Source of the DNA: Mycolicibacterium rhodesiae JS60
GTDB taxonomy: Bacteria > Actinomycetota > Actinomycetes > Mycobacteriales > Mycobacteriaceae
Assembly (NCBI GenBank): GCA_000230935.2
Contig: AGIQ01000001.1
Coordinates: 868,001-932,000, forward strand
Length of the DNA stretch: 64,000 nucleotides
Reading direction: 5' to 3'
Part shown: in pieces, positions 7,633 to 17,445 of the stretch
Layout: each line of letters opens with the position of its first letter
How positions within the stretch are numbered: position 1 is the stretch's first letter
Position numbers and translations under genes: made by a program
Notes under the pieces: generated by a model
The model's input: only the letters and a program-made list of their open reading frames with translations
What the model was told of the DNA's origin: nothing
Databases searched by the model: none

Positions 7633-9243
7633 TCATCGACCCGGATTTCGTGCGGCCCAGATTAGCCCTGCGATGGGCGCGCCGACCACCGGGATCATTC
7701 CGACGGCGTCGGTGAACATGTCGATCTGTTCGTCGCGCATGTCGTCGCCGTTCCCCGATGCGACGGCGGCCTTGTACGCCTCGATGTCGAGTTTCAGGTT
7801 GTTGGCGTTGTAGAGGGCTCCGATGATGGGAATCCAGCCGCCGAACACGCTCGTGTTGAATCGGGCCGTCGCCAGCTCGGCCTGGATCTCGGCCGGCGGG
7901 TTGGCGCTGGCCGGGATGACGGTGGTGTCGAACACTGTCACCACACCGATATCACCCGCGTTGCCGGACGCCACGTAGATGCGCGTGCCGTCCGGGCTGA
8001 TTGCCACGCCGTGTGCTTCGTTGCCGCCTCCGATCTCGTTGTAGAGGCGGAGGGGATTGGTGCCGACGATCGATATCCCGCCGTCCGATCTGGTGATGTA
8101 GAGGCGGGTGCCGTCCGGGCTTTCCACCATGCTGTTCATCGTTTTGAATTTCCACGGGGAAAAGAAGTCGTTCAACTCGAGTTGGGCGTTCGGCACAGTG
8201 GAATCCCAGGGGTCGGAACTGGCGAGGTCGTACACCCTGAGTGTCGATTCGTAGTCTTGGCCAATGAGGACGTAGAGGTGGGTGCCGTCCGGGCTGATCG
8301 CCACAGAAATTGGATCGCGGGGGACATGGATGGTTTTGACCACGTGGGGAGTCCCGCTTGTGTCGATCACCGACACACTGCGGCCATGGTCAACGCGTGA
8401 GACACCCGCCTCGCGGTCGTTGATGGTGTAGGCACGGGTGCCGTCGGCGCTGAACACCACGTCCGTGGGGATGCCGGCGATGTCGATTTCCGAGGTCACC
8501 GCGGGTGTTCCGGTGGTGTTGATCACCGAGACCCAGCCCCCAAGGTTAGCCTCGCCGTGGTTGGCGACGTAGACGCGAGTTCCATCAGGGCTCACAGCCA
8601 GACTGTCGGGGAGAGTGCCGACCTCGACGGTGGCGACCACCGCCGGTGTTCCGGTGATGTTGTACACCAATACGTAGCCGTGCTCGGGGTCCTCTTGGTC
8701 GTAGTTGGGGCCATTGGTGGCGACATAAAGCCGGGTGCCGTCGGGGCTGAGCGCAACGTCCTGGACATCGCTGCCGACGGTGATGGTTGCGATCACGGCC
8801 GGTGTGCCGGTGGTGTTGATCACCGACACCGTTCCGTCCCCCGTGTTGGCGACGTAGAGGCGGGTGCCGTCGGCGCTGATGGCCACCCTATCGGGGTCCT
8901 TGCCTACCGGAATCCTGGCGATCGCGGATTTCGATGCGTACTGGACCGGTGCGACGGCGGCCCGCGCGGACCGCGCTGTGCCCACTCCCGGCGCAGGCTG
9001 TATCGGCGCGATCGAGGCAGTGGTCGGTTTCGGCTGTCGGCGCGTGGTGTTCGCCGACGGGGATGTTCGGGCCGGCCGTGCTTTACCGGCAGAACTCGTG
9101 GTGCTCGACGACGCCTTGGCGCCAGGTGGCGAGTCGTCGGCGTGGGCGACTGCCGATCCGTGCGCCAAGGCAGCGCCGATACCCACCGTGATGGCTCCAG
9201 CTCCCAGCCATGCGTACGGCACGAGGCGACGACGAGCAGACAT
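7633..9243 (-). CDS. Secreted YVTN-type beta-propeller repeat protein
   Basis: A 536-residue exported protein. It has a signal peptide (MSARRRLVPYAWLGAGAITV, then a small-residue cleavage region ending AHADD), a Ser/Thr/Ala/Pro-rich linker to about residue 105, then seven or so repeats of about 45-60 residues with the pattern SPDGTRLYVAN...VSVINTTGTPAV. These predict a beta-propeller. The tail, after the propeller, has two hydrophobic patches (GGWIPIIGALYNA and GMIPVVGAPIAGLIWAA) seen in mycobacterial surface proteins of this type. ATG 9243 is chosen because GGAGG lies 7-11 bases upstream and the signal peptide begins there; the frame continues to 9327. Ligand and role are unknown. Confidence 0.88.
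   Translation of the reverse strand: MSARRRLVPYAWLGAGAITVGIGAALAHGSAVAHADDSPPGAKASSSTTSSAGKARPARTSPSANTTRRQPKPTTASIAPIQPAPGVGTARSARAAVAPVQYASKSAIARIPVGKDPDRVAISADGTRLYVANTGDGTVSVINTTGTPAVIATITVGSDVQDVALSPDGTRLYVATNGPNYDQEDPEHGYVLVYNITGTPAVVATVEVGTLPDSLAVSPDGTRVYVANHGEANLGGWVSVINTTGTPAVTSEIDIAGIPTDVVFSADGTRAYTINDREAGVSRVDHGRSVSVIDTSGTPHVVKTIHVPRDPISVAISPDGTHLYVLIGQDYESTLRVYDLASSDPWDSTVPNAQLELNDFFSPWKFKTMNSMVESPDGTRLYITRSDGGISIVGTNPLRLYNEIGGGNEAHGVAISPDGTRIYVASGNAGDIGVVTVFDTTVIPASANPPAEIQAELATARFNTSVFGGWIPIIGALYNANNLKLDIEAYKAAVASGNGDDMRDEQIDMFTDAVGMIPVVGAPIAGLIWAARNPGR
7930..8900 (-). repeat. Degenerate tandem repeat coding for the propeller blades
   Basis: Within the beta-propeller gene the DNA repeats a block reading roughly cgggtgccgtc-gggctgatggcc (plus strand) about every 130-180 bases, each copy encoding a SPDGT/SADGTRLYV blade edge, together with a second repeated block encoding INTTGTPAV. 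Copies differ by base changes, so this is an old internal duplication rather than a recent slippage array. Confidence 0.7.
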
Positions 9244-9370
9244 CAGCAACCTCCGGTTCAGCGTCCTCGTAGCGTGCAGTAAATGCACTGGAGATGCATA
9301 GCATACGCATGCGCAAGCGCGCAGCAAATTAGTGCACGGTTAGTTTCGTATCGCCGAACGTTTCGAAACA

Positions 9371-9418
9371 ATTGCCCGGCAGGCAATCTTGCACGGTGGG
9401 CAACTTTAGGCGTACGGT
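9371..9418 (+). promoter_or_regulatory. Predicted promoter and operator for the tetR-monooxygenase operon
   Basis: A TTGCAC box at 9389-9394 and a TACGGT box at 9413-9418 are 18 bases apart, and the -10 ends six bases before the ATG at 9425, so the transcript may be leaderless. Just upstream, 9371-9387 is a palindrome with 6-bp arms (ATTGCC, 5-base spacer, GGCAAT), a plausible site for TetR autoregulation. A second perfect 10-bp palindrome (9360-9369, GTTTCGAAAC) adjoins it. These are reads of pattern only. Confidence 0.5.
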
Positions 9419-9424
9419 GGCGGC

Positions 9425-10036
9425 ATGAGCCAGGGACTGCGCGAGCGCAAGAAGGCCGACACCCGAAGAGCACTCAGTGATGCCGCACTGCACCTGACCT
9501 TCGAACGGGGTCTGGACAACGTCACCCGGGAAGCGATCGCCGAGCGGGCCGGGGTCTCGTTGCGCACCTTCAACAACTACTTCGCCGGCAAGTACGAAGC
9601 CATCGCCTACCGCCAGCTCGAACGAATGCGGCGCAGCCTTGCGGCATTTCGGGAACGGCCCGCGCGTGAGCCGTTGTGGACGGCCATCACCGAGTCGGTG
9701 CTCGCCCCTCTGCTTGCCGAGATGGGCGAGGACTATGCACCGACACGCCAACAGCTCGACCAGCTCGTCGAGCTGAGCATGGCCATCGAAGTGCGCAACG
9801 CTCTGGCCAAAGACCTGATGGCCGAATGGATCGATGCGATCGCCGAACGCACCGGTACCGATCCGGCCCGCGACATGTATCCGCGCCTGGTGGCCGCGAG
9901 CATCCGTGCGGTCGCCGAAGCCGCCATGGACACCTACATCGCCTCTGACCCGCCCGTTCCGATCGTCGGCTTGATGCGCCGAGGCTTCGCCGACGTCGTT
10001 GCCGGGCTACCCGAACCGAAAAGGAAGTCGTCATGA
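9425..10036 (+). CDS. TetR family transcriptional regulator
   Basis: A 203-residue TetR-type repressor. The N-terminal helix-turn-helix is clear (residues about 10-55: RKKADTRRALSDAALHLTFE, then VTREAIAERAGVSLRTFNNYF). The C-terminal ligand-binding domain is helical and diverged. The gene is divergent from the beta-propeller gene (181 bases between starts) and coupled to the downstream flavin monooxygenase by an ATGA overlap at 10033-10036. It therefore probably controls that monooxygenase and itself, through palindromes upstream. The inducer is unknown, perhaps a substrate of the monooxygenase. Confidence 0.93.
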   Translation: MSQGLRERKKADTRRALSDAALHLTFERGLDNVTREAIAERAGVSLRTFNNYFAGKYEAIAYRQLERMRRSLAAFRERPAREPLWTAITESVLAPLLAEMGEDYAPTRQQLDQLVELSMAIEVRNALAKDLMAEWIDAIAERTGTDPARDMYPRLVAASIRAVAEAAMDTYIASDPPVPIVGLMRRGFADVVAGLPEPKRKSS

Positions 10037-11565
10037 ACGACGTCGATGTCGTCATCTCCGGCGCCGGGCCCAACGGGCTGATGCTGGCCTGCGAACTGGC
10101 CCTGGCCGGCATCACCCCGGTCGTGCTCGACGCGCTGCCCGGGCCCAGCGCTGAGCCGAAGGCCAACGGGCTTGTCGGACAAGTGGTTCGGCTGCTCGAT
10201 ATGCGCGGGCTCTATAGCCGGTTCACCGGGCTCGCCGACCCGCCGCAGCCGGCGGCAGGGTGGATCTTCTCCGGCATGGCATTGGATTTCGCCGGCATGG
10301 AAGACAATCCGATGTATGCGATGGTGATTTCGCAGCCGACACTGGTCCGCTTGCTCGATGAACGTGCGCGAGAGCTCGGCATCGAGGTCCGCTGGGGTCA
10401 CGAACTCACCGGACTGGACGCATCCGACGACGGTGTCCGGCTGACGATCGCCACGGAATCCGGTGTCTACACCGAGACCGCGTCGTATCTGGTGGGCGCC
10501 GACGGCGGTCGCAGCTTCGTCCGCAAGAGTGTGGGCATCGATTTTCCCGGCGCGACGTCGCCGACGGTCGCCCGGCTGGCCCACGTGGTGGTGCCCCCCG
10601 AATACCGGCGCGCCGACGGTGGTCTGGACGTGCCGGGCTTTGGCCGAGTGGCCTTTGGCCACAACAGGTTCGATCGCGGCATGGTGATCTATGCACCGTT
10701 CGAGGCGGACCGCTCCCTCGTGGGCACCATGGAATATGGCACGTCGACTGATGTCGAGGAACCCATGTCGCTCGATGAGCTACGGGACAGCCTGACCCGC
10801 GTGCTCGGCACTGAACTGCCGGTGGACGAGCCGCACGGGCCGGGTCCGCACGCGCTGCGGCGCATCAACGGACAGAACACCCGGCAGGCCGAGCGCTATC
10901 GGGATGGCCGGGTTCTCCTGGTCGGGGACGCCGCTCACGTGCACAGCGCGATGGGCGGCCCCGGGCTGAACCTGGGTATGCAGGATGTCTTCAACGTCGG
11001 CTGGAAGCTTGCCGCCGTCATCAACGGAACCGCACCCGATACTCTGCTCGACACGTATCAGGCCGAGCGCTATCCGGTGGGGGAGCGGGTGATGATGCAT
11101 TCGATGTCGCAGATCGCGCTGATGGCTCCCGGACCCGAAATTGCCCAGCTGCGCAAGCTTTTCACCGAGCTTCTCGACTTTCGACAGGCCACCCGCCATA
11201 TGGCGCGACTGCTCGCCGGCTCCGATGTCCGCTACGACGTCGGCGACGACCATCCGCTCTCCGGCTACCTGATGCCCGACCTCACGCTCGACGACGGCCG
11301 GCGGGTGGCCGGCCTGCTGCACAACGCGAGGCCGGTCCTGCTCGACCTCTGCAGCGGTGCGGCCGCGGCACGTGCGAGACCCTGGGCCGACCGTGTCGAC
11401 ACCGTCGAGGGACAACTGACCGGCGGCCCGTCAGCGATCCTCATCCGCCCCGACGGCTATGTTGCCTGGGCCGCGGACGATTTCGAACGGGCGGACGTCG
11501 ACAACTTGCACACCGCCTTGGCCACATGGTTCAGCTCGCCAGCGTCGCCCGGATCCCCACCGTGA
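10033..11565 (+). CDS. FAD-dependent aromatic monooxygenase (PheA/TfdB-like)
   Basis: A 510-residue class A flavoprotein monooxygenase. The FAD-binding GxGxxG (SGAGPNGL, residues 9-16), the DG motif (GADGGRS, about 156-161) and the GD motif (VGDAAHVHSAMGGPGLN, about 297-313) are all present. The C-terminal part has the fold-completing region of phenol hydroxylase-like enzymes. Such enzymes hydroxylate aromatic compounds or antibiotics (for example rifampicin) with NAD(P)H and O2; the substrate cannot be told here. It is the second gene of the tetR operon. Its last 35 bases overlap the 3' end of the convergent methyltransferase gene. Confidence 0.92.
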   Translation: MNDVDVVISGAGPNGLMLACELALAGITPVVLDALPGPSAEPKANGLVGQVVRLLDMRGLYSRFTGLADPPQPAAGWIFSGMALDFAGMEDNPMYAMVISQPTLVRLLDERARELGIEVRWGHELTGLDASDDGVRLTIATESGVYTETASYLVGADGGRSFVRKSVGIDFPGATSPTVARLAHVVVPPEYRRADGGLDVPGFGRVAFGHNRFDRGMVIYAPFEADRSLVGTMEYGTSTDVEEPMSLDELRDSLTRVLGTELPVDEPHGPGPHALRRINGQNTRQAERYRDGRVLLVGDAAHVHSAMGGPGLNLGMQDVFNVGWKLAAVINGTAPDTLLDTYQAERYPVGERVMMHSMSQIALMAPGPEIAQLRKLFTELLDFRQATRHMARLLAGSDVRYDVGDDHPLSGYLMPDLTLDDGRRVAGLLHNARPVLLDLCSGAAAARARPWADRVDTVEGQLTGGPSAILIRPDGYVAWAADDFERADVDNLHTALATWFSSPASPGSPP

Positions 11566-12265
11566 TGTAGGGCAGTGCCAAGCCCGTCGAGTTGGCCAGC
11601 GCCGGATGGGTGTTGAGCAGCTCGCGAACCTCGGCCAGTGTCTGTGTGCGCACCGCCGCCGGCTGAGTGATGCAGTAGCTGCGGGAGGCCACCAGGTCGA
11701 TCAGCGCCTGCGGTGTCAGGTAACTCGTCCACTCGACGTGATGGCGGGCCACGTCGGTGAACGGTTCGGGCAGGGTGACCGTATTGTTGAACGGGTCGTC
11801 CTCGTGACCGATGATGCGCCCGAGATCCTTGACCCAGCCCAGTCTTTCGTCCCGGGTGTTCCACACCAGCCCGAGCCGACCGCCCGGCCGCAGCACCCGA
11901 GCCACCTCGGCGACCGCCTGCTGAGGGTCGAACCAGTGCCAGGCCTGCGCCACCAGAACCGCGTCGACGCTGTTGTCCGGCAACGGAATCTGCTCGGCGG
12001 TGCCAAGCAGTGCAGGGGTGTCGGGCAGCGCCGTGCTGAGCAGCTCCAGCATCTCGGCCAGCGGGTCGACCGCCACCACATCCAGTCCGCGCTCCACCAG
12101 ACGGGTGGTCAGCTTGCCGGTACCGGCGCCCAGGTCCAGAACATCGCGCGCGCCGGGCGGCAGCAGCCAGTCGATGGCCTCCGGTGGATACGACGGGCGG
12201 CCGCGCTCGTAGGCGGCGGCTTCGGACCCGAAGGACAGTGAACGTTCCCGCCGCGACCCGGTCAC
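11531..12265 (-). CDS. Class I SAM-dependent methyltransferase (Rv3342-like)
   Basis: A 244-residue methyltransferase of the Methyltransf_11/UbiE-like class. Motif [11 protein letters not shown], an acidic VDP after strand 2, and a post-motif [13 protein letters not shown] are clear. It corresponds in position to Rv3342, the gene after metX in M. tuberculosis. The GTG start at 12265 overlaps the metX stop by 4 bases (GTGA), so it is the third gene of the metY-metX operon under the SAM-IV riboswitch. A SAM-consuming enzyme under a SAM-sensing switch is a sensible pairing, but the substrate is unknown. The open frame continues upstream through metX as a shadow. Confidence 0.92.
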   Translation of the reverse strand: MTGSRRERSLSFGSEAAAYERGRPSYPPEAIDWLLPPGARDVLDLGAGTGKLTTRLVERGLDVVAVDPLAEMLELLSTALPDTPALLGTAEQIPLPDNSVDAVLVAQAWHWFDPQQAVAEVARVLRPGGRLGLVWNTRDERLGWVKDLGRIIGHEDDPFNNTVTLPEPFTDVARHHVEWTSYLTPQALIDLVASRSYCITQPAAVRTQTLAEVRELLNTHPALANSTGLALPYITVGIRATLAS

Positions 12266-13401
12266 GGGGTGCGGGAACCTTCGCTGTCGGCCAAATCCAG
12301 TGTCCGGCGGATCAATTCGCCAACGGCCTCGGTCTCGACCAGGAATCCGTCGTGGCCGTAGATCGACTCGACCACGTTGAGCCCCGAGCAGTTCGGCAGC
12401 AGGGCCGCCAACTCCTCCTGCAGGCGCAGCGGATACAGCCGATCCGAGGTGATCCCGCCGATCACCGTCGGCACCGGGCAGGACGACAGTGCCGCGGCCA
12501 CACCGCCGCGTCCGCGCCCGACATCGTGGTTCGATAGCGTCTCGGTCAGCGTCACATAGCTGCCCGCGTCGAACCTCTCGACCAGCTTGGCGCCCTGGTA
12601 CTCCAGGTAGCTCTGCACCGCGTAGCGACCGCCGGCCAGCGTGTTCTCGCCGTCCTGGGCGTCGTTGCCGAAGCGGTCGTCCAGTTCGGCCTCTCCGCGA
12701 TAGGTCAGGTGGGCGAACCGGCGGGCCAGCTGCAGCCCGACGTCGGGATTGCGGCCGGTGCCGTGATAGTCGCCGTCCTGCCAATTCGGGTCGGCCTTGA
12801 TGGCCGCGATCTGGGTGCTCTGTGTGCCGATCTGGTCGGCGGTCGCACGACCGCCGACGGCCAGGACCAGTGCGGCCCGCACCCGCTCGGGGTAACCGAC
12901 CATCCACTCCAGGGCCCGCGCGCCGCCCATCGAACCGCCGACCAATGCGGCGACGTCGGTGATGCCGAGCGCGGCCAGCGCGGCCACGTCGGCGTTCACC
13001 TGATCGCGCACCGTGATGATGGGGAACCGCGAACCCCACGGCTTGCCGTCCCGGGCCAGCGAGCTGGGTCCGGTCGAGCCGCGGCAGCCGCCAAGCACGT
13101 TGGTGGCCACCGCGCACCAGCGGTCGGTGTCGATCGGTGCGCCCGGTCCGGCGACGCCGTCCCACCAGCCCGGCGTCGGGTGGCCGGGACCGGCGGGCCC
13201 GGTCAGGTGCGAGTCGCCGGTCAGGGCGTGCAGCGCCACCACGACGTTGTCCCGGTTGGGGGAGAGCTCGCCCCAGCGTTGTATGGCGATCGAGACGTTC
13301 TCGATCACGTCACCGCTCGCCAGGGTCAGCGCACCGATGTCGACGATGCCGATCTCACCCTCGGCGGGCAGGGTCACTATGCGCTCATCGCTGATGGTCA
13401 T
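12262..13401 (-). CDS. metX: Homoserine O-acetyltransferase
   Basis: A 379-residue MetX of the alpha/beta-hydrolase fold, making O-acetylhomoserine from homoserine and acetyl-CoA. The nucleophile elbow GGSMGG, the conserved [14 protein letters not shown] segment, and the C-terminal catalytic region ([11 protein letters not shown] and YGHDGFLVE, supplying Asp and His) are present. ATG 13401 starts 11 bases after the metY stop, with GAG-rich sequence upstream. Its product is the substrate of the MetY enzyme encoded just before it, so two consecutive steps of methionine synthesis share one operon. This matches M. tuberculosis Rv3341 (annotated metA). Confidence 0.96.
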   Translation of the reverse strand: MTISDERIVTLPAEGEIGIVDIGALTLASGDVIENVSIAIQRWGELSPNRDNVVVALHALTGDSHLTGPAGPGHPTPGWWDGVAGPGAPIDTDRWCAVATNVLGGCRGSTGPSSLARDGKPWGSRFPIITVRDQVNADVAALAALGITDVAALVGGSMGGARALEWMVGYPERVRAALVLAVGGRATADQIGTQSTQIAAIKADPNWQDGDYHGTGRNPDVGLQLARRFAHLTYRGEAELDDRFGNDAQDGENTLAGGRYAVQSYLEYQGAKLVERFDAGSYVTLTETLSNHDVGRGRGGVAAALSSCPVPTVIGGITSDRLYPLRLQEELAALLPNCSGLNVVESIYGHDGFLVETEAVGELIRRTLDLADSEGSRTP

Positions 13402-13412
13402 GTCAGGCTCAC

Positions 13413-14780
13413 TCAAAAGGCTGCCACGGCCCGCGGGTCCGAGGCCTGCCCATCCGACACGGACTTGGCGGCGGCGAAGCCCCGTTCCAGGTCGGCCAGG
13501 ATGTCGTCGATGCCCTCGATGCCGACGGCCAGCCGCACCAGGCCGGGCGTGACGCCGGTGGCCAGCTGCTCCTCGGCGGACAGCTGCTGGTGCGTGGTCG
13601 ACGCCGGGTGGATCACCAGGGATCGCACGTCGCCGATGTTGGCGACGTGGCTGTGCAACGTCAGCGCGTCGACGAACGCCTTGCCCGCCGCGACGCCGCC
13701 GGCCAGTTCGAACGCCAGTACCGCACCGGTTCCCTTGGGCGCCAGCTTCTTTCCCCGCTCGTACCACGGCGAGGTCGGCAGCCCGGCGTAGTTCACCGAC
13801 ACCACGTCCTCGTGACCGGCCAGGAACTCGGCCACCTTCAGCGCATTGGATACGTGGCGCTCGATCCGCAGGCTCAGCGTCTCCAGCCCCTGGGCGATCA
13901 GGAAGGCGTTGAACGGCGACGCCGCCGAGCCCAGATCACGCAGCAGCTGAACGCGGGCCTTGAGTGCATACGCGGGCGGGCCGAGTTCGGCGAAGACCAC
14001 GCCGTGGTAGCTCGGGTCCGGTGTGGTGAAGCCGGGGAACTTGGCTTGCCCAGATTTTTCAACGCGCCAGTCGAACTTGCCGCTGTCGACGATCACGCCC
14101 GCGATGGCCGAGCCGTGGCCGCCGAGGTACTTGGTCGCCGAGTGCACGACGATGTCGGCGCCGTGGGCGATCGGCTGGATCAGGTAGGGCGTCGCGATGG
14201 TGTTGTCGACGATCAGCGGCACCCCGTTGTCGTGAGCCACCGTGGATACCGCCGGGATGTCCAGCACATCGATCTGCGGATTGGAGATCGTCTCGGCGAA
14301 GAACGCCTTGGTGTTGGGCCGGACCGCGGCCTGCCACGACTCCGGGTCGTCGGGGTCGGTCACGAAGGTGGTCTCGATGCCCAGCTTGGGCAGCGTGTAG
14401 TGCAACAGGTTGTAGGTGCCGCCATACAGCCGCGGGCTGGACACGATGTGGTCGCCGGCCTCGGCGATGTTCAGGATCGCTAAGGTCTCCGCGGCTTGCC
14501 CGGAGGCCAGGAACAGTGCGGCCACCCCGCCTTCCAGGGCAGCGATCCGCTGCTCGACGGTGTCCTGGGTCGGATTCATGATCCGGGTGTAGATGTTGCC
14601 CGGCTCAGCCAGCCCGAACAGCGCAGCGGCGTGGTCGGTGCTGTCGAAGGTGTACGACGTGGTCGCATAGATCGGCAGCGCCCGGGCGTGCGTCGCGACG
14701 TCCGGGGTCTGCCCGGCGTGGATCTGTTTGGTCTCAAAAGACCAGCTAGCGGTCGGATCCTCGGTTTCTTGCGTGCTCAT
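13413..14780 (-). CDS. metY: O-acetylhomoserine sulfhydrylase
   Basis: A 455-residue PLP enzyme of the Cys/Met metabolism family (Rv3340, annotated metC in M. tuberculosis), converting O-acetylhomoserine plus sulfide to homocysteine. Typical features are [14 protein letters not shown] near the N-terminus, YTRIMNPT, the PLP-ring stacking region [19 protein letters not shown], and the PLP lysine in [11 protein letters not shown]. The long form (above 430 residues) separates MetY from the shorter MetB/MetZ. ATG 14780 has a GGAGG at 14791-14795 (plus-strand coordinates). It is the first gene of an operon with metX and a methyltransferase, preceded by a SAM-IV riboswitch. Confidence 0.95.
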   Translation of the reverse strand: MSTQETEDPTASWSFETKQIHAGQTPDVATHARALPIYATTSYTFDSTDHAAALFGLAEPGNIYTRIMNPTQDTVEQRIAALEGGVAALFLASGQAAETLAILNIAEAGDHIVSSPRLYGGTYNLLHYTLPKLGIETTFVTDPDDPESWQAAVRPNTKAFFAETISNPQIDVLDIPAVSTVAHDNGVPLIVDNTIATPYLIQPIAHGADIVVHSATKYLGGHGSAIAGVIVDSGKFDWRVEKSGQAKFPGFTTPDPSYHGVVFAELGPPAYALKARVQLLRDLGSAASPFNAFLIAQGLETLSLRIERHVSNALKVAEFLAGHEDVVSVNYAGLPTSPWYERGKKLAPKGTGAVLAFELAGGVAAGKAFVDALTLHSHVANIGDVRSLVIHPASTTHQQLSAEEQLATGVTPGLVRLAVGIEGIDDILADLERGFAAAKSVSDGQASDPRAVAAF

Positions 14781-14806
14781 GTGAAACGAACCTCCATCTG
14801 TCTTGG

Positions 14807-14940
14807 GGGCCCGTCAGCACGGACCCGCGCTTGCCGGCAGCCGCTATCGACTGCTCAACCTGGTCTTCACCCGGAGCACCCCACCGCGGTTGGAGGGTTG
14901 CCGGCCAGCAAGCCGGGGCTTGATGCTGGCGCTCATGACC
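14807..14940 (-). promoter_or_regulatory. SAM-IV riboswitch
   Basis: On the minus strand the leader of metY begins GGTCATGAGCGCC at 14940 and continues through CAAGCCCCGGCTTGCTGGCC, GGCAACCCTCCAACCGCGG, TGGGGTGC and ACCAGGTTGAG. These are the conserved blocks of the actinobacterial SAM-IV class. At the 3' end the segment 14826-14807 folds as an 8-bp hairpin (GGGTCCGT, 4-base loop, ACGGGCCC with one G-U pair) just before the ribosome binding site at 14791-14795, a likely expression platform. SAM binding would lower expression of metY, metX and the methyltransferase. Confidence 0.92.
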
Positions 14941-15129
14941 GACTCAGAGCATAGCGGACCTTCGTAACACGAGGCCAGCGGGATATCGGGCCCAGTCCGG
15001 GTACGGAGTGTGACGCAGACCTCTGCCCGGATCCGGCAACCGCGATCACGTAGCGTCGGATGCGACGCGATACTGATAGCCGCCGCAGAACATCACAGAA
15101 CCTGAACGACCGCCGGGAGACAACAGCAC

Positions 15130-17358
15130 ATGAGCGCCGAGCAACCATCCATCATCTACACGCTCACCGACGAGGCGCCGCTGCTGGCGACGTACGCCTT
15201 CCTGCCGGTTCTCCGTACCTTCGTCGAAGCCGCGGGCGTCGACGTCAAGACCAGTGACATCTCGGTGGCCGCGCGCATCCTCGCCGAGTTCGGTGATCGG
15301 CTGACCGAGGAGCAGCGGGTGCCCGACAACCTCGGCGAGCTCGGTGAGCTGACCCAGGACCCGAGCGCCAACATCATCAAGCTGCCGAATATCAGCGCCT
15401 CGGTGCCGCAGCTGGTCGCCGCGATCAAGGAGCTGAAGGCCAAGGGTTACGACCTGCCCGATTATCCCGACGACCCCAAGACCGATGAAGCGCGCGAGAT
15501 CAAGCAGCGTTACGCCAAGGTGCTCGGCAGCGCCGTGAATCCGGTTCTGCGCGAAGGTAACTCAGACCGTCGCGCACCCAAGGCGGTCAAGGAGTACGCC
15601 AAGAAGCACCCGCACAGCATGGGCAAGTGGTCGCAGGCGTCGCGCACCCACGTCGCGACCATGAAGACCGGCGACTTCTACCATGGCGAGAAGTCCATGA
15701 CGCTGGACAAAGACCGCAATGTGCGGATGGAGCTCAAGCCCGCTGGCGGCGGCGAGATCATCGTGCTCAAGCCCGAGGTCAAGCTCGACAACGGCGACGT
15801 CATCGACAGCATGTACATGAGCAAGAAGGCGCTGATCGACTTCTACGAGGAGCAGATCGAGGACGCCTACTCCACCGGCGTGATGTTCTCGCTGCACGTC
15901 AAGGCCACCATGATGAAGGTGTCGCACCCCATCGTGTTCGGCCACGCGGTGAAGGTGTTCTACAAGGACGCGTTCGCCAAGCACGGCAAACTGTTCGACG
16001 AGCTCGGCGTCAACGTCAACAACGGGCTGTCGGACCTCTACGACAAGATCGAGTCGCTGCCGGCCTCGCAGCGCGAAGAGATCATCGAAGACCTGCACAA
16101 GTGCCACGAACACCGGCCGGAGCTGGCGATGGTCGACTCGGCGAAGGGCATCTCGAACTTCCACTCGCCCAGCGACGTCATCGTCGACGCCTCGATGCCG
16201 GCGATGATCCGGCTCGGCGGGAAGATGTACGGCGCCGACGGCCGCACCAAGGACACCAAGGCGGTCAACCCGGAGTCGACCTTCTCCCGGATGTACCAGG
16301 AAGTCATCAACTTCTGTAAGACCCACGGCCAGTTCGACCCGACCACGATGGGCACCGTTCCCAACGTCGGGCTGATGGCGCAGAAGGCCGAGGAGTACGG
16401 CAGCCACGACAAGACGTTCGAGATCCCGCAGGACGGTGTCGCCGACATCGTCGACAACGACACCGGCGAGGTGCTGCTGACGCAGAACGTCGAAGCCGGC
16501 GACATCTGGCGGATGCCGATCGTCAAGGACGCCCCGATCCGGGACTGGGTCAAACTGGCCGTCAACCGGGCGCGGCTGTCCGGGATGCCGGTGGTGTTCT
16601 GGCTCGACGACGAGCGCCCGCACGAGAACGAGCTGCGCAAGAAGGTGAAGGCGTACCTCAAGGACCACGACACCGAGGGCCTGGAGATCACGATCCTGCC
16701 GCAGGTGTGGGCCATGCGGTACACGCTGGAGCGGTTGATCCGCGGGCAGGACACCATCTCGGCAACCGGCAACATCCTGCGCGACTACCTCACCGACCTG
16801 TTCCCGATCCTGGAGCTGGGCACCAGCGCCAAGATGCTCTCGATCGTGCCGCTGATGGCCGGCGGTGGCATGTACGAGACCGGTGCCGGCGGCTCGGCGC
16901 CCAAGCACGTCAGCCAGCTGGTGGAGGAGAACCACCTGCGTTGGGATTCGCTCGGCGAGTTCCTCGCGATCGGGGCCAGCCTCGAGGATCTGGGCAACAA
17001 GACCGGCAACGTGAAGGCCAAGGTGCTGGCGACCACGCTGGACACCGCGGTCGGCGAGCTGTTGGACGAGAACAAGAATCCCTCCCGCAAGACCGGCGAG
17101 CTGGACAACCGGGGCAGCCAGTTCTACCTCGCGCTGTACTGGGCCCAGGCGCTCTCGGAACAGACCGAGGACAAGGAACTGGCTGAGCATTTCGCACCGC
17201 TGGCCAAGACCCTTGGCGAGAACGAGGCCACGATTGTCGCCGAGCTCAACGCGGTGCAGGGAAAGCCGGTCGATATCGGCGGCTACTACTACCCGGACCC
17301 GGAGAAGACGGCCGCGGTGATGCGTCCGAGCAAGACGTTCAACTCCGCGCTCGGCTAG
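15130..17358 (+). CDS. icd: Monomeric NADP-dependent isocitrate dehydrogenase
   Basis: A 742-residue protein of the monomeric isocitrate dehydrogenase family (Icd2/Rv0066c type, usually about 740 residues), converting isocitrate to 2-oxoglutarate with NADP in the TCA cycle. Characteristic stretches are [19 protein letters not shown] at the N-terminus, [26 protein letters not shown], and [27 protein letters not shown] 15130 lies after a purine-rich GGGAGA. M. tuberculosis has a dimeric icd1 near its met genes (Rv3339c), so the monomeric enzyme beside metY here is a difference in gene content. It stands alone, divergent from metY. Confidence 0.97.
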   Translation: MSAEQPSIIYTLTDEAPLLATYAFLPVLRTFVEAAGVDVKTSDISVAARILAEFGDRLTEEQRVPDNLGELGELTQDPSANIIKLPNISASVPQLVAAIKELKAKGYDLPDYPDDPKTDEAREIKQRYAKVLGSAVNPVLREGNSDRRAPKAVKEYAKKHPHSMGKWSQASRTHVATMKTGDFYHGEKSMTLDKDRNVRMELKPAGGGEIIVLKPEVKLDNGDVIDSMYMSKKALIDFYEEQIEDAYSTGVMFSLHVKATMMKVSHPIVFGHAVKVFYKDAFAKHGKLFDELGVNVNNGLSDLYDKIESLPASQREEIIEDLHKCHEHRPELAMVDSAKGISNFHSPSDVIVDASMPAMIRLGGKMYGADGRTKDTKAVNPESTFSRMYQEVINFCKTHGQFDPTTMGTVPNVGLMAQKAEEYGSHDKTFEIPQDGVADIVDNDTGEVLLTQNVEAGDIWRMPIVKDAPIRDWVKLAVNRARLSGMPVVFWLDDERPHENELRKKVKAYLKDHDTEGLEITILPQVWAMRYTLERLIRGQDTISATGNILRDYLTDLFPILELGTSAKMLSIVPLMAGGGMYETGAGGSAPKHVSQLVEENHLRWDSLGEFLAIGASLEDLGNKTGNVKAKVLATTLDTAVGELLDENKNPSRKTGELDNRGSQFYLALYWAQALSEQTEDKELAEHFAPLAKTLGENEATIVAELNAVQGKPVDIGGYYYPDPEKTAAVMRPSKTFNSALG

Positions 17359-17388
17359 GCGGTGCCGGGCTGGCGGGCGACGGATTAC

Positions 17389-17437
17389 GTACGATAATCC
17401 TGTACGATATCGGTACAGTAAAGTCGTACATAGGAGG
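17389..17437 (+). promoter_or_regulatory. Nested palindromic operator and RBS of the relJK module
   Basis: Four GTAC cores lie at 17389, 17402, 17413 and 17426, spaced 13, 11 and 13 bases, symmetric about 17409. The outer arms GTACGA/TCGTAC and inner arms CTGTAC/GTACAG pair within a 41-bp dyad. This resembles the TGTACA-core operators bound by YefM-YoeB complexes, so autorepression by RelJ/RelK is likely. A strong ribosome binding site AGGAGG follows at 17432-17437, eight bases before the relJ ATG. Confidence 0.75.
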
Positions 17438-17445
17438 TCCGGCGC

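Noticed and set aside
7930..8900. Regularly spaced repeats suggesting a CRISPR-like array
   Set aside because: Repeats are imperfect, 130-180 bases apart, and lie in frame within a beta-propeller gene; they encode blades.
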